Below are positions 56,267 to 64,000 of a stretch of DNA of 64,000 bases, piece by piece; position 1 is the stretch's first letter; each line of letters opens with the position of its first letter. The translations under genes were made by a program, and so were the position numbers. The stretch lies in the NCBI GenBank assembly GCA_016712565.1, contig JADJQU010000009.1, forward strand, positions 124,001 through 188,000, written 5' to 3'. The notes under the pieces were generated by a model that made no database searches, was not told where the DNA came from, and saw only the letters and a program-made list of their open reading frames with translations. This DNA comes from Planctomycetota bacterium. Its GTDB lineage: Bacteria; Planctomycetota; UBA1135; GCA-002686595.

Positions 56267-57753
56267 GGCACACGAGCTTGATTCTTTCCGCGGCCCTGGT
56301 CCTCTTGACCGGGCTTTCCGGCGGCACGACGGCCCGGGCCCAGGAGGGCGCCACGGCCCTGGTTTCCACCGTGCAGCGCGAGAGCGAGTGGTTCTGCTCG
56401 ATCTCCGCCCCGCGGACCTCGCTGCGCGGCATCGTCGAGCAATTGGCCCACAGCATGCAGGTGGACATCGAGGGCCTCGACCAGCTCTCCCCCACCGCGC
56501 TGGTCACCGTCGAACTGCGCGACCGCCCCGTGACCCAGGCGCTGGAGTGGATGCTGGGCGCCGCCGGACTGCGCTCGCGCTGGCGCACGGGCGTGCTGCA
56601 GATCCAGCCGATCCTGCCCGCCTCTCCGACTCCCGACGAGCTGCGCGACTGCGCCCTGGCGGCCTACACCGGCGCCCTGCGCGCGTTCCCCGACGCCACC
56701 GCGGGCGCCCAGGCCGCCTTCGCCAAGGCGCTGATCTTCGAAACCCGCGGCAACGACTCGCAGGCCATCGGGGCCTACGACTCCCTGGTGCGCGCCTTTC
56801 CGCAGTCGCTGCAGGCACCCGAGGCCTTGATCCGGGCGGCGCGGATCCTGTTCCGAATCAAGGACCACGAGGGCGCCGCGGCTCGCTACGCCGACCTGTT
56901 GCGCATGTCGCTGCACAGCCCGTTCACGGAAGAAGCCCGCCTGGGCTTCGCCCGGAGCATGGCGTTCAAGGGCGAGTTCCGGACCGCCCTGCGGCTCCTG
57001 TCGGCCCTGGAGACCTCCACGCCCGCGCTGACCCGGCTGGACCTGCACCAGCGCCTCTTGGTGCGCGCACGCTGCCTGCTGGGCGAAGGCAACGCGGCCG
57101 GCGCCCGGGCCCTGCTGCGGGAATCGGAAAACGGCGGGCTCGAGGAGGAGCTGCAGCTCGATTTCGCCGAGCTCAGCGCGCGCTCCCTGCCCCTGGATGC
57201 CCCGCCCGAATACGCCGCCACCGTCTGGCTCAAGTACGCGCAGCAGGCCGAGGGCGAGGACCGCGCCGCCGCCGCCGCCGAGAGCGCGCGCCTGACGCGC
57301 CTTGCGGGCGACGAGCTGGGCGCCCTGTGGATCGATCGCTGGGCCGAGGTCAACGGGATCGGGGGCGCGACCCGCGCCCACGCCGATGCGGCCCGCGAGG
57401 CCCTGGGCCTGGAAGCCGCCAGCCTGGGCGCCAACCCGCTGCTGGAACGCCTGGGCCGCGCGGAGCGCCTGCTGCGCGCCCAACTGTGGCAGGAGGCCCA
57501 ATCGGCCTTCGAATCCCTGCGCGTCAAGCTCGACGGCATGGACGAAGCCATGCGTCTGCGGTTGTTCGTGGGTCTGGCGAACGCCCTCGACGGCCGCGAC
57601 GACACCGACCGCGCCATCGCCACCCTGCGCGAAGGCTTGGAGAGCGTGCGCGGCGAGGAACACCGCCGCGAACTGTTCTTGGCCGCGGGCTCGATCTTCG
57701 AAAAACGCGAGCGCATCGACGAAGCCATCGATGCCTACCGGGGGAAACTGTGA
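56263..57753 (+). CDS. secreted TPR protein with STN-like N-terminal domain
   Basis: A 496-residue protein. A signal peptide (LILSAALVLLTGLSGG) precedes a small domain at about residues 38-118 (LRGIVEQLAHSMQVDIEGLD, then VTVELRDRPVTQALEWMLGA) that has the secretin/TonB short N-terminal (STN) pattern. The remainder is TPR repeats (AFAKALIFETRGNDSQAIGA, YDSLVRAFPQSLQAPEALIR and others). STN domains usually gate outer-membrane channels, so it may be part of an envelope complex. It starts with GTG overlapping the previous stop and is followed directly by a third TPR-type gene. Confidence 0.75.
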   Translation: MRHTSLILSAALVLLTGLSGGTTARAQEGATALVSTVQRESEWFCSISAPRTSLRGIVEQLAHSMQVDIEGLDQLSPTALVTVELRDRPVTQALEWMLGAAGLRSRWRTGVLQIQPILPASPTPDELRDCALAAYTGALRAFPDATAGAQAAFAKALIFETRGNDSQAIGAYDSLVRAFPQSLQAPEALIRAARILFRIKDHEGAAARYADLLRMSLHSPFTEEARLGFARSMAFKGEFRTALRLLSALETSTPALTRLDLHQRLLVRARCLLGEGNAAGARALLRESENGGLEEELQLDFAELSARSLPLDAPPEYAATVWLKYAQQAEGEDRAAAAAESARLTRLAGDELGALWIDRWAEVNGIGGATRAHADAAREALGLEAASLGANPLLERLGRAERLLRAQLWQEAQSAFESLRVKLDGMDEAMRLRLFVGLANALDGRDDTDRAIATLREGLESVRGEEHRRELFLAAGSIFEKRERIDEAIDAYRGKL

Positions 57754-58487
57754 TGCGCCGACGCATGATCATCCGGCCGGCGTTCTGCCTGGCCCTGGCC
57801 CTTCCGGCGCTGGCCCTGCGGGGAGACGAGCGCGAGTTCCAGCGCGAGAAGCTGGTGCGCACCGTGGGCTCCCTGGCGACCTACCAGGACATCGAGCGCA
57901 CGCTGGGCGCCAAGGGGCCCGATGCACCGGAGACGCAGGCGGCCATCGCCGAGCTCCTGCGACTCTCCGAACCCGGGCCCGCCGACCCCGCCCGCGCCGA
58001 GGTGACCATCGAGGATCTGCGCTTCCGGATCAACGAGCTGCAGGAGATCCTCGACGCTCGGGAAAGCCTGGCTCCAGAGGCGCCGGTCCGGTCCACGGGG
58101 GCGCGCTCCCAAGCGCCCCAGGTCTCGGTGCTGCCGACTTCCATGGAAACCCACGGCGCGCCCGCGGAGCCGGCTTCCGCGGCCTCCGGGGAGAAGCCCC
58201 CGGCGCCCAAGGAGTTCATCGCCGATCGCAAGCGGCTCGGTCGCGCCTGCTGGCGCGGCGGCCGCTACCAGGAGGGCGTCCTGGCCCTCGAGTCGCTCGC
58301 GGGCGATCCCCAAGCCGACTACTGGCGAGCCCGTTGCCTGGAGAAGCTCGGTCGCCCCACCGAGGCCGTGGCGCTCTACCGCGCGGTGATCGAATTGGCG
58401 CCCCAAACGCCCGAGGGCCGCAGCGCGCGAGAGGACTGCGAGTTCCTGGAGTGGACCATCGCCCGGGGATTGGTGAAACAACCGTGA
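57753..58487 (+). CDS. secreted TPR-like protein of the flagellar operon
   Basis: A 244-residue protein with a signal peptide (RPAFCLALALPALALRG). A helical stretch (TVEDLRF-like TIEDLRFRINELQEILDARE) and a Pro-rich linker lead to two C-terminal TPRs (RKRLGRACWRGGRYQEGVLA, then RCLEKLGRPTEAVALYRAVI). The first start, ATG at 57753, overlaps the previous stop; a GTG three bases earlier is possible. Together with the two genes before it, it forms a row of three exported TPR-type proteins inside a flagellar operon. Confidence 0.72.
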   Translation: MRRRMIIRPAFCLALALPALALRGDEREFQREKLVRTVGSLATYQDIERTLGAKGPDAPETQAAIAELLRLSEPGPADPARAEVTIEDLRFRINELQEILDARESLAPEAPVRSTGARSQAPQVSVLPTSMETHGAPAEPASAASGEKPPAPKEFIADRKRLGRACWRGGRYQEGVLALESLAGDPQADYWRARCLEKLGRPTEAVALYRAVIELAPQTPEGRSAREDCEFLEWTIARGLVKQP

Positions 58488-59356
58488 GCCACGCCCACGC
58501 ACAAGTGCTCGGACAGGAGCCCGACCAGGCCGAGTTGGCCCAGGCGGTCGAACAGCTCTCGCGCATCAGCGCCGAGCTGCTCTCCAGCTATCGGGCCCTG
58601 GAAGCCCGCGCCGCCGCCGTGGAGGCCGAGCTGGCGCGCGCCAACGCCGAGATCGAGCGCCTGCATGGTCTCGACAAGCTCGCCGCCCTGGGAAACATGG
58701 CCGGGGGCATCGCCCACGAGCTGCGCAACCCCATGAACGCCGCCAAGGGCTTCGCGGGCCTCCTGGCCGCGCGCCTGGAGCCGGAGACCAAGGAACAACG
58801 TTGGGCGGCCCTGATCGTCCAGGGCATGGCCGAGGCCGACGACATCCTCGGGAACCTGCTGTCCCTGGCGCGTCCCGAGCGCCTGGTGCCCGAGACCATC
58901 GACGGCATCGAGCTTTGGCGTTCGGCCCTGGAGGCCGTGTTCGGCGACCCGCAGCTGGCCGCCGGGCGCGAACGCTGGCGAATCGGGTTCACGAGCTCCC
59001 CCGCCCCGCTGCCGGCCTTCGTGGGCGACCGCATCAAGCTGCGTCAAGCCCTGCGGAACCTCGTGGCCAACGCGCTGGAAGTCCAACCCCAGGGCGGCGC
59101 CGTCGCGGTGCGCCTGGAACTCGAGGCCGGACGGGTTCGCTTCACGGTGGAGGACGCGGGTCCGGGCCTGGAGCGCGAGCTGGAGGCCAAGGTTCTCGAG
59201 CCCTTCTTCACCACGCGAGCCGAAGGCACCGGCCTCGGCCTCGCGTTCGTTCGACAAGTCGCCGAACTCCACGGCGGCCAGATCGAGGTCCAAGGCCGCG
59301 CCTCCTCACTCGGGGGCGCGCGCTTCGTCTTTTCTTTCCCCCTGATCCGCTCCTGA
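58484..59356 (+). CDS. cytoplasmic histidine kinase, FlgS/FleS-type
   Basis: A 290-residue soluble kinase. An N-terminal coiled coil (residues 15-65) is followed by HisKA with NMAGGIAHELRNPMNAAKGF (His79) and a full HATPase: LRNLVANALEVQ (N-box), VEDAGPGLERE, FFTTRAEGTGLGLAFV (F and G2 boxes). There is no membrane helix or PAS domain. In other bacteria, FlgS/FleS kinases with this layout phosphorylate a sigma-54 regulator and respond to export-apparatus assembly. The GTG start overlaps the previous stop and the regulator gene follows after 8 bases. Confidence 0.88.
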   Translation: MSHAHAQVLGQEPDQAELAQAVEQLSRISAELLSSYRALEARAAAVEAELARANAEIERLHGLDKLAALGNMAGGIAHELRNPMNAAKGFAGLLAARLEPETKEQRWAALIVQGMAEADDILGNLLSLARPERLVPETIDGIELWRSALEAVFGDPQLAAGRERWRIGFTSSPAPLPAFVGDRIKLRQALRNLVANALEVQPQGGAVAVRLELEAGRVRFTVEDAGPGLERELEAKVLEPFFTTRAEGTGLGLAFVRQVAELHGGQIEVQGRASSLGGARFVFSFPLIRS

Positions 59357-59364
59357 GTCACGAG

Positions 59365-60744
59365 ATGCCCATCCAACACATTCTGGTCGTCGACGACGAC
59401 CAACTCTCGCGCACGTTCCTGGTCGAAGCCGTCCAAACCCTGGGCTACCGCACTTCCGTGGCGAGCGGCGGGGAGGAGGGGTTCTCCCTGGCCCAGTCGG
59501 CCCACCCCGACCTCGTGATCACCGACCTGCGCATGCCCGGCACGGACGGGCTCGCGCTGGTCAGGAAATTGCACGGGGCCCTGCCCGACCTGCCGACCGT
59601 GCTGTGCACCGCCCACGGCTCCGTGGAGGCGGCCGTGGAGGCGATGAAGGAAGGCGCCAGCGACTTCCTGCTCAAGCCCGTCTCCCACGAAGCCCTGTCG
59701 ATGGTGATCCAGCGCATCGACCGCCAGCAGCGCCTGGAGCGGGAGAACCGCTACCTGCGCACGGCCCAGTGCGAATCCCAGCCGGAAATCGTGGCCGAGA
59801 GCGCCTCCATGGCCGAGACCCTGCGTTCGGCCAAGAAGCTGGCGCGCTCCAAGGGCACGGTCCTGATCACCGGCGAGAGCGGCACGGGCAAGGAACGCAT
59901 CGCCCACCTGATCCACCGCGAGAGCCCGCGGGCGGCGGGCCCCTTCATCCGGGTCAACTGCGCCGCCCTGTCGGAGACCCTGCTGGAGAGCGAGCTGTTC
60001 GGCCACGAGCGCGGAGCCTTCACCGGCGCGCACAAGCTGCGCGAGGGCCGCTTCGAGCTGGCGGACGGCGGCACGCTGCTGCTCGACGAACTGGGCGAGA
60101 TCTCCCCCGCCCTGCAATCCAAGCTGCTGCGCGTCCTCGAGGAAGAGGAATTCGAACGCGTCGGCGGCACCTCGACCTTGCGCGTCGACGTGCGCGTGGT
60201 GGCCACCACCAACCGCGACCTGGCGGCCGAGGTCAAGCAGGGCAACTTCCGCGAGGACCTGTTCTACCGCCTGCACGTGCTGCCGCTGCACCTCGCGCCC
60301 TTGCGCCAGCGCACCGACGACATCCTGCCCCTGGCACGGCACTTCCTGGCCCACTACGCCCGGTTGCACGGCATGAGCGAGCCGACTTTCACGCCGGCCG
60401 CCGAGGCCCAACTGCGGCGCTGGACCTGGCCCGGCAACGTGCGCGAGCTGGAGAACGTGGTCCAGCGCGCCGTGGTCCTGAGCCAGGGCTCCCAGGTGGA
60501 CGTGGCCGACCTGGTGTTCGGCCGCCCGTCCCAGCCCACGCCGCTGGCGAGCGTCGAGGGCGGCTCCGCCGGGACCTCCAGCCTGGCGAACCGCCTGCTG
60601 GAGGACATCGAGCGCGAGGCGATCCTCGCCACGCTGGCCTGCTTCAACGGCAACAAGACCCAGGCCGCCAAGCGCCTCGGGGTCTCGTCGCGCACGCTGG
60701 TCAACAAGATGAAGCGCTGGCGCGCCGAGGGACGCGTGGCCTGA
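59365..60744 (+). CDS. sigma-54-dependent response regulator, FlgR/FleR-type
   Basis: A 459-residue regulator. The receiver domain has Asp54 (LVITDLRMPGTDG) and Lys104 (FLLKPVSHEA). The AAA+ domain has Walker A GESGTGKE at 170-177 and the sigma-54 contact loop GAFTGA at 217-222. A Fis-type helix-turn-helix is at the end (GNKTQAAKRLGVSSRTLVNK). It should be phosphorylated by the upstream kinase and activate sigma-54 promoters such as those found at 10311 and 53936. flgB starts two bases after its stop, so regulator and structural genes are made together. Confidence 0.93.
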   Translation: MPIQHILVVDDDQLSRTFLVEAVQTLGYRTSVASGGEEGFSLAQSAHPDLVITDLRMPGTDGLALVRKLHGALPDLPTVLCTAHGSVEAAVEAMKEGASDFLLKPVSHEALSMVIQRIDRQQRLERENRYLRTAQCESQPEIVAESASMAETLRSAKKLARSKGTVLITGESGTGKERIAHLIHRESPRAAGPFIRVNCAALSETLLESELFGHERGAFTGAHKLREGRFELADGGTLLLDELGEISPALQSKLLRVLEEEEFERVGGTSTLRVDVRVVATTNRDLAAEVKQGNFREDLFYRLHVLPLHLAPLRQRTDDILPLARHFLAHYARLHGMSEPTFTPAAEAQLRRWTWPGNVRELENVVQRAVVLSQGSQVDVADLVFGRPSQPTPLASVEGGSAGTSSLANRLLEDIEREAILATLACFNGNKTQAAKRLGVSSRTLVNKMKRWRAEGRVA

Positions 60745-60746
60745 CC

Positions 60747-61103
60747 ATGAACGTCGGCTCCACGGACCAGGCGCTCCTGCTGCGCATGCTCGACGCGACC
60801 TCCAAGCGTCGCGACGTGCTGCTGTCCAACCTCTCGAACGCCGAAACCCCGGGGTTCCAACGCCGGGTCGTGCGCTTCGAGGACATGTTGACCGCGGCCT
60901 TCCGCCGCGGGAGCGACCTGACCCAGGTCAAGCCCGTGGTGGAGATCGACGCGGCGGCCCCCGCCGGCGACGACGGCAACACCGTCAACATGGAGCTGGA
61001 GCTGGGCGAGCTGCGCGAGAACCGACTGATGTACGAAACCTACACCGCCATCCTCGGCGCACAGTTCGAACTGATGCGCGCGTCGATCGAGAGCGGTCGC
61101 TGA
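60747..61103 (+). CDS. flgB: flagellar basal-body rod protein FlgB
   Basis: A 118-residue protein with the FlgB pattern. The N-terminal RRDVLLSNLSNAETPGFQRR contains the LxNNxANxxTPG-like rod signature, and the C-terminal segment MELELGELRENRLMYETYTA, ILGAQFELMRASI matches the closing helix. FlgB is a proximal rod protein. The ATG at 60747 lies two bases after the regulator gene. Order flgB-flgC-fliE-fliF-fliG is standard. Confidence 0.93.
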   Translation: MNVGSTDQALLLRMLDATSKRRDVLLSNLSNAETPGFQRRVVRFEDMLTAAFRRGSDLTQVKPVVEIDAAAPAGDDGNTVNMELELGELRENRLMYETYTAILGAQFELMRASIESGR

Positions 61104-61120
61104 CCGCCCAGGAGTCCCCC

Positions 61121-61555
61121 ATGACGAGCATCGACAAGTTCTTCTCCGGCATGCGCGCGGCCGCCAGCGGCATGGCGGCCGAGCGCCTGCGCGTGGACAC
61201 CGTGGCGCGCAACATCGCCAATGCCAACACGACGCGCACCCCCGAAGGCGGTCCCTACCGCCGGCAGCTGGTGCACTTCGGGCCCCTGCTGCAGCGTGCC
61301 GCCGACGGTCGCCAGGAAGTGGTCGGCGTTCGCGTGCTCAAGGTCGCCGCGGACGAAGTGACGCCCTTGCCGCGCATCTTCGATCCCTCCCACTCCGATG
61401 CCGACGGGCAAGGCTACGTCACGCTCCCCAACGTGAATCCGGTCATGGAAATGGCCGACCTGATCGCCGCCACGCGCGCCTACGAGGCCAATGTCTCGGC
61501 CCAAGAGCAATTCGTGGCCATGGCCGAGCGCGCCCTGCGCCTGGTCCAGTCCTGA
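61121..61555 (+). CDS. flgC: flagellar basal-body rod protein FlgC
   Basis: A 144-residue protein. The N-terminus has AAASGMAAERLRVDTVARNI, ANANTTRTPEGGPYRRQ, the FlgC rod signature, and the C-terminus has VMEMADLIAATRAYEANVSA. FlgC is a proximal rod subunit that stacks on FlgB. The gene starts 17 bases after flgB with an AGGAG ahead of the ATG. Length is normal. Confidence 0.95.
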   Translation: MTSIDKFFSGMRAAASGMAAERLRVDTVARNIANANTTRTPEGGPYRRQLVHFGPLLQRAADGRQEVVGVRVLKVAADEVTPLPRIFDPSHSDADGQGYVTLPNVNPVMEMADLIAATRAYEANVSAQEQFVAMAERALRLVQS

Positions 61556-61580
61556 CCCAACCCCCTGAACCGGCGCCACC

Positions 61581-61952
61581 ATGATCCACGGAGTCGCGAG
61601 CGGAGCGAGTGCGGCCCAGGCCACCATCGAGGCGGCCATGCGGGCCCACGAGGCCGCGTCGAAGCGCATCGAGGCCCAGATGTCCGCGGCCGGCGGGGGC
61701 CCCGGGGCCCTGCAGGGCGCCCCGGACGCGGCGGGCGACTTCGCCAAGCTCCTGGGCAACGGGCTGCGCGCGGCCAACGCCGAGGTGGTCCAGGTGGACA
61801 ACCTCCCCGCGGACATCCTGGCCGGCAAGGTCACCGACTTCCACGAGATCGCCGCCCGGATCAAGCAGTCCGAGCTCACGTACAAGTTCGCGCTCGAAGT
61901 GCGCAACAAGCTGATCGACGCCTACCGCGAAACCATGCGCATGAGCGTCTGA
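61581..61952 (+). CDS. fliE: flagellar hook-basal body protein FliE
   Basis: A 123-residue helical protein with the FliE features FAKLLGNGLRAANAEVVQVD and the C-terminal SELTYKFALEVRNKLIDAYR, ending ETMRMSV. FliE connects the MS ring (FliF) to the rod. It sits between flgC and fliF as usual. The N-terminal 50 residues are Ala/Gly-rich and variable. Confidence 0.92.
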   Translation: MIHGVASGASAAQATIEAAMRAHEAASKRIEAQMSAAGGGPGALQGAPDAAGDFAKLLGNGLRAANAEVVQVDNLPADILAGKVTDFHEIAARIKQSELTYKFALEVRNKLIDAYRETMRMSV

Positions 61953-61974
61953 CGCTCACGCATAGGAACCCCAC

Positions 61975-63588
61975 ATGGCCACGGACCTGAAACAAATCTC
62001 CCAGTCCCTCAAGGACGCGTCGCCGCGCACGCGCATGGTCGCCATCGGCGGTGCGTTGCTGGTGGCCGCGGTGATCGCCGTCTCGAGCTTCCTCGCCTCG
62101 CGGCCCCACTTCGTGCTGCTGCATGCGAAGGTGGACGACACCGAGCGCGTGGCCGTCGAGAAGGCTCTGGCGGCCGCCAACATCCGCTATCGCATCAGTC
62201 AACCGCCCGGCCCCTACGTGATCGACGTGGACGAGGCCCACTTCTACGAGGCCCAGAACGCGGTGGCCACCGCGGGTGCCATGCAGCGCGCCTCCTCGGG
62301 CATCGACACGGGTGCCGGGGGCGCCAGCACGATCTTCATGACCGCCGCCGAACGCGCCCAGACCATGCAGAAGCGCGAATGGCAGGAGCTGGAGAACCAG
62401 TTGGGCTGCCTGGACTTCGTCGCCTCGGCCAAGGTGACGACTTCGGTGGCCGACAACTCACCCCTGCGTGCGCGCAAGCCGGTGACCGTGTCCGTGACCC
62501 TGGCCCTGCGCGGTCAAACGGACCTGACGCCGGAACAGGCCGAGAACGTGGCGCGCATCGTGCGCTACCGCTTCGACGTGCCCGCCGAGAACGTGGTGGT
62601 CACCGACCAGCGCGGGCGCACGCTGTTCGCGGGCGAGGCCTCGGGCTCGAACCACGGCCTGCCGACGCTGGACCGCAGCGAGTACGCGCGGACCTACGAG
62701 CACGCGTTGGAGACGAAGGCCAACGAAGCCATCAGCCGCGCCTACGGCCCCAACAAGGGCTACGTGACCCTGGCCAGCGAATGGGACTTCGACCTGCGCA
62801 CGATCGAATCCGACGACGTGCAAGCCAAGGGCGCCCTGGTCGAGGACGAGAAGACCGAAACCGTGACCCCGGCGGGCTCGGCGGCGGCCGGCGCCGGCGG
62901 CGCGGCGGGCACCGCTTCGAACATCGCCGTGGAGACTCCCCCGCAGCCCAACGGCACGCCGGGTACGGCCTCCCCCTCGACGCCGGCGGCCACCAGCACC
63001 GAACAACGGCGCCGCTACGAGACCGGTCGCACGAAGACGCGCACGGTGCACAGCACGCCCACCTTGGAGCGCCTGTCCGTCTCCCTGGTGCTCGACGAGA
63101 GCCTGGCGGCCAAGCGCGACGAAATTTCCAAGCTCGTCGAGGCCCTGGTGGGCTTCGAGGAGGCGCGCAAGGACGTGCTGCGGGTCAGCACCACGGCGAT
63201 CGCCGTGCCGGAGACCGTCGGCGCGGACGGCACCCCGGGCTCCGAGCCCGTGGCCATGAATGACGGCCCGTCCCCCACCATGAAGCTGCTCTTGGAGCAC
63301 GGCATCGAGTTCATGGCCGCGGCGGTCTTCCTGTTCATCGCCCTCAAGGCCCTCAAGGGCGCGCGACGCGGCTCTGGTTCTGGATCCGGCGCGCTCCAGC
63401 CGGCCGCGGCGGGCGCGGGTGCCCGGGGCGCGAGCGCGGGCGCAGAGGGCGACGAGATCGAAGCCGATCCCGAGCTCTTGGCCCGGGCCAAGGTCGAGGA
63501 ACTGGTGCGTTCCGACCCGCGCCGCGTCGGTGAGATCCTCTCCCGCTGGGCGACGGAAACCACCAAGACTGCAGGTTCGAGCCGATGA
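61975..63588 (+). CDS. fliF: flagellar MS-ring protein FliF
   Basis: A 537-residue membrane protein. The first membrane helix (about residues 20-42, VAIGGALLVAAVIAVSSFLA) is followed by ring-building motifs, KVDDTERVAVEKALAAANIR and KREWQELENQLG, and VTVSVTLALRGQTDLTPEQA. A Gly/Ala/Pro-rich loop spans about 300-345. The second helix (HGIEFMAAAVFLFIALKAL) is near 440. The C-terminal tail (LLARAKVEELVRSDPRRVGE) binds FliG. FliF forms the base on which the export gate and switch are assembled. The stop overlaps the fliG start. Confidence 0.95.
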   Translation: MATDLKQISQSLKDASPRTRMVAIGGALLVAAVIAVSSFLASRPHFVLLHAKVDDTERVAVEKALAAANIRYRISQPPGPYVIDVDEAHFYEAQNAVATAGAMQRASSGIDTGAGGASTIFMTAAERAQTMQKREWQELENQLGCLDFVASAKVTTSVADNSPLRARKPVTVSVTLALRGQTDLTPEQAENVARIVRYRFDVPAENVVVTDQRGRTLFAGEASGSNHGLPTLDRSEYARTYEHALETKANEAISRAYGPNKGYVTLASEWDFDLRTIESDDVQAKGALVEDEKTETVTPAGSAAAGAGGAAGTASNIAVETPPQPNGTPGTASPSTPAATSTEQRRRYETGRTKTRTVHSTPTLERLSVSLVLDESLAAKRDEISKLVEALVGFEEARKDVLRVSTTAIAVPETVGADGTPGSEPVAMNDGPSPTMKLLLEHGIEFMAAAVFLFIALKALKGARRGSGSGSGALQPAAAGAGARGASAGAEGDEIEADPELLARAKVEELVRSDPRRVGEILSRWATETTKTAGSSR

Positions 63589-64000
63589 GCGACCCCAACC
63601 AACGCAACGGGGCGGAACAGGTCGCCGCGTTCCTGCTGACCCTGGACAAGGACGGCGCCGCTTCCGTGCTGCGCCACCTCGATCCCACGGTGATCGTGGA
63701 GGTCGTCGAGGCCATGGGCGACGTGGACGCGGCTGCCCTGGCGCCCGACGGCGTGCGCGAGCTGTACAAGCGCATCGTGCTGGACCTGAAGCGGCCCGGC
63801 GGCGTGCGCCGTCGCTCGGCCCACGAGCTCAAGCAGATGATCGAGCAGACGCTCGGCCGCGAGCAGGCCGGCGCGGTGTTCGAGACCATCAACAAGCGCC
63901 TGCAGCAGGAGCGCCCCTTCCTGGCCCTCGAGAAGGAGCCCTCCCACGCCATCTCGGCCGTGCTGGCCGAGCAGTCCGATGCGGTCGTGGCCCTGGTGCT
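63585..64000 (+). CDS. fliG: flagellar motor switch protein FliG, 3' end outside window
   Basis: The first 138 codons of a gene cut by the right edge. The N-terminal domain is recognisable from QVAAFLLTLDKDGAASVLRH, LDPTVIVEVVEAMGDV, and the segment IEQTLGREQAGAVFETINKR. FliG binds the FliF tail and transmits torque from the stator. The ATG overlaps the fliF stop by four bases. Nothing is out of the ordinary in the visible part. Confidence 0.94.
   Translation, partial: MSDPNQRNGAEQVAAFLLTLDKDGAASVLRHLDPTVIVEVVEAMGDVDAAALAPDGVRELYKRIVLDLKRPGGVRRRSAHELKQMIEQTLGREQAGAVFETINKRLQQERPFLALEKEPSHAISAVLAEQSDAVVALV

Noticed and set aside
1..64000. CRISPR arrays, tRNA, rRNA
   Set aside because: No regularly spaced direct repeats and no cloverleaf or ribosomal signature sequences were seen.

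Overview
This is a high-GC (about 70 % by eye) bacterial chromosome segment dominated by flagellar genes. The best guess at the source is a motile member of the Planctomycetota. The support is indirect: a sigma-70 domain fused through a membrane helix to carboxypeptidase-regulatory-like repeats, several other membrane-anchored proteins of that repeat type, a secreted beta-propeller with a short Cys-containing C-terminal module familiar from that phylum, and the unusual content of the flagellar operons. No rRNA, tRNA or CRISPR array was seen.

Layout. (1) 1-10,270, minus strand: a bPH2-type membrane protein fragment, then (read right to left) the export and regulatory operon fliO-fliP-fliQ-fliR-flhB-flhA-flhF-flhG-small membrane protein-fliA-small protein-two lipoproteins. 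It is driven by a textbook sigma-54 site just upstream of fliO. flhA is broken in this sequence by an internal deletion plus frameshift. (2) 10,563-24,304: a stand-alone kinase dimerisation domain, a two-domain glycosyltransferase, a lipoprotein, a hybrid histidine kinase with a frameshift in its receiver domain, an ECF sigma factor followed by a CarH-type cobalamin-binding protein, an S9 peptidase, and poorly known proteins. (3) 24,364-31,245, minus strand: a stress-type island with small membrane proteins (DUF3185, Lmo0937, YqjD/YqjE types), a PRC-barrel protein, a ferritin-like protein and two NarX-type kinases with one NarL-type regulator. (4) 31,803-34,107: a nucleotidyltransferase, methyltransferase and formyltransferase set, probably for a modified surface or flagellin sugar. 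(5) 34,242-36,490: a lipoprotein with YwqK-like repeats, a PqqB-like hydrolase and a disrupted secreted-protein gene. (6) 36,490-39,690: a lower-GC islet with an IS66 tnpA fragment, a Cys-rich secreted protein and a repeat protein. (7) 39,694-47,273: the sigma/repeat fusion, a TPR protein, another repeat protein and a CHAD-CYTH protein. (8) 47,270-52,456, minus strand: a small FliT-position protein, fliS, fliD and two flagellin genes with strong terminators; flagellin 2 has a convincing sigma-28 promoter. (9) 52,804-64,000, plus strand: a receiver-less sigma-54 activator, then a long operon with a sigma-54-like promoter: degenerate kinase, RsbW-like ATPase, three TPR/membrane proteins, an FlgS/FlgR-type kinase and regulator, flgB, flgC, fliE, fliF and the start of fliG.

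Together the flagellar parts suggest a hierarchy: sigma-54 and its activators switch on the basal-body and export operons, one of which carries fliA, and FliA then transcribes flagellin and perhaps the filament cap. The sugar operon and the glycosyltransferase may decorate flagellin, but that link rests on content rather than proximity.
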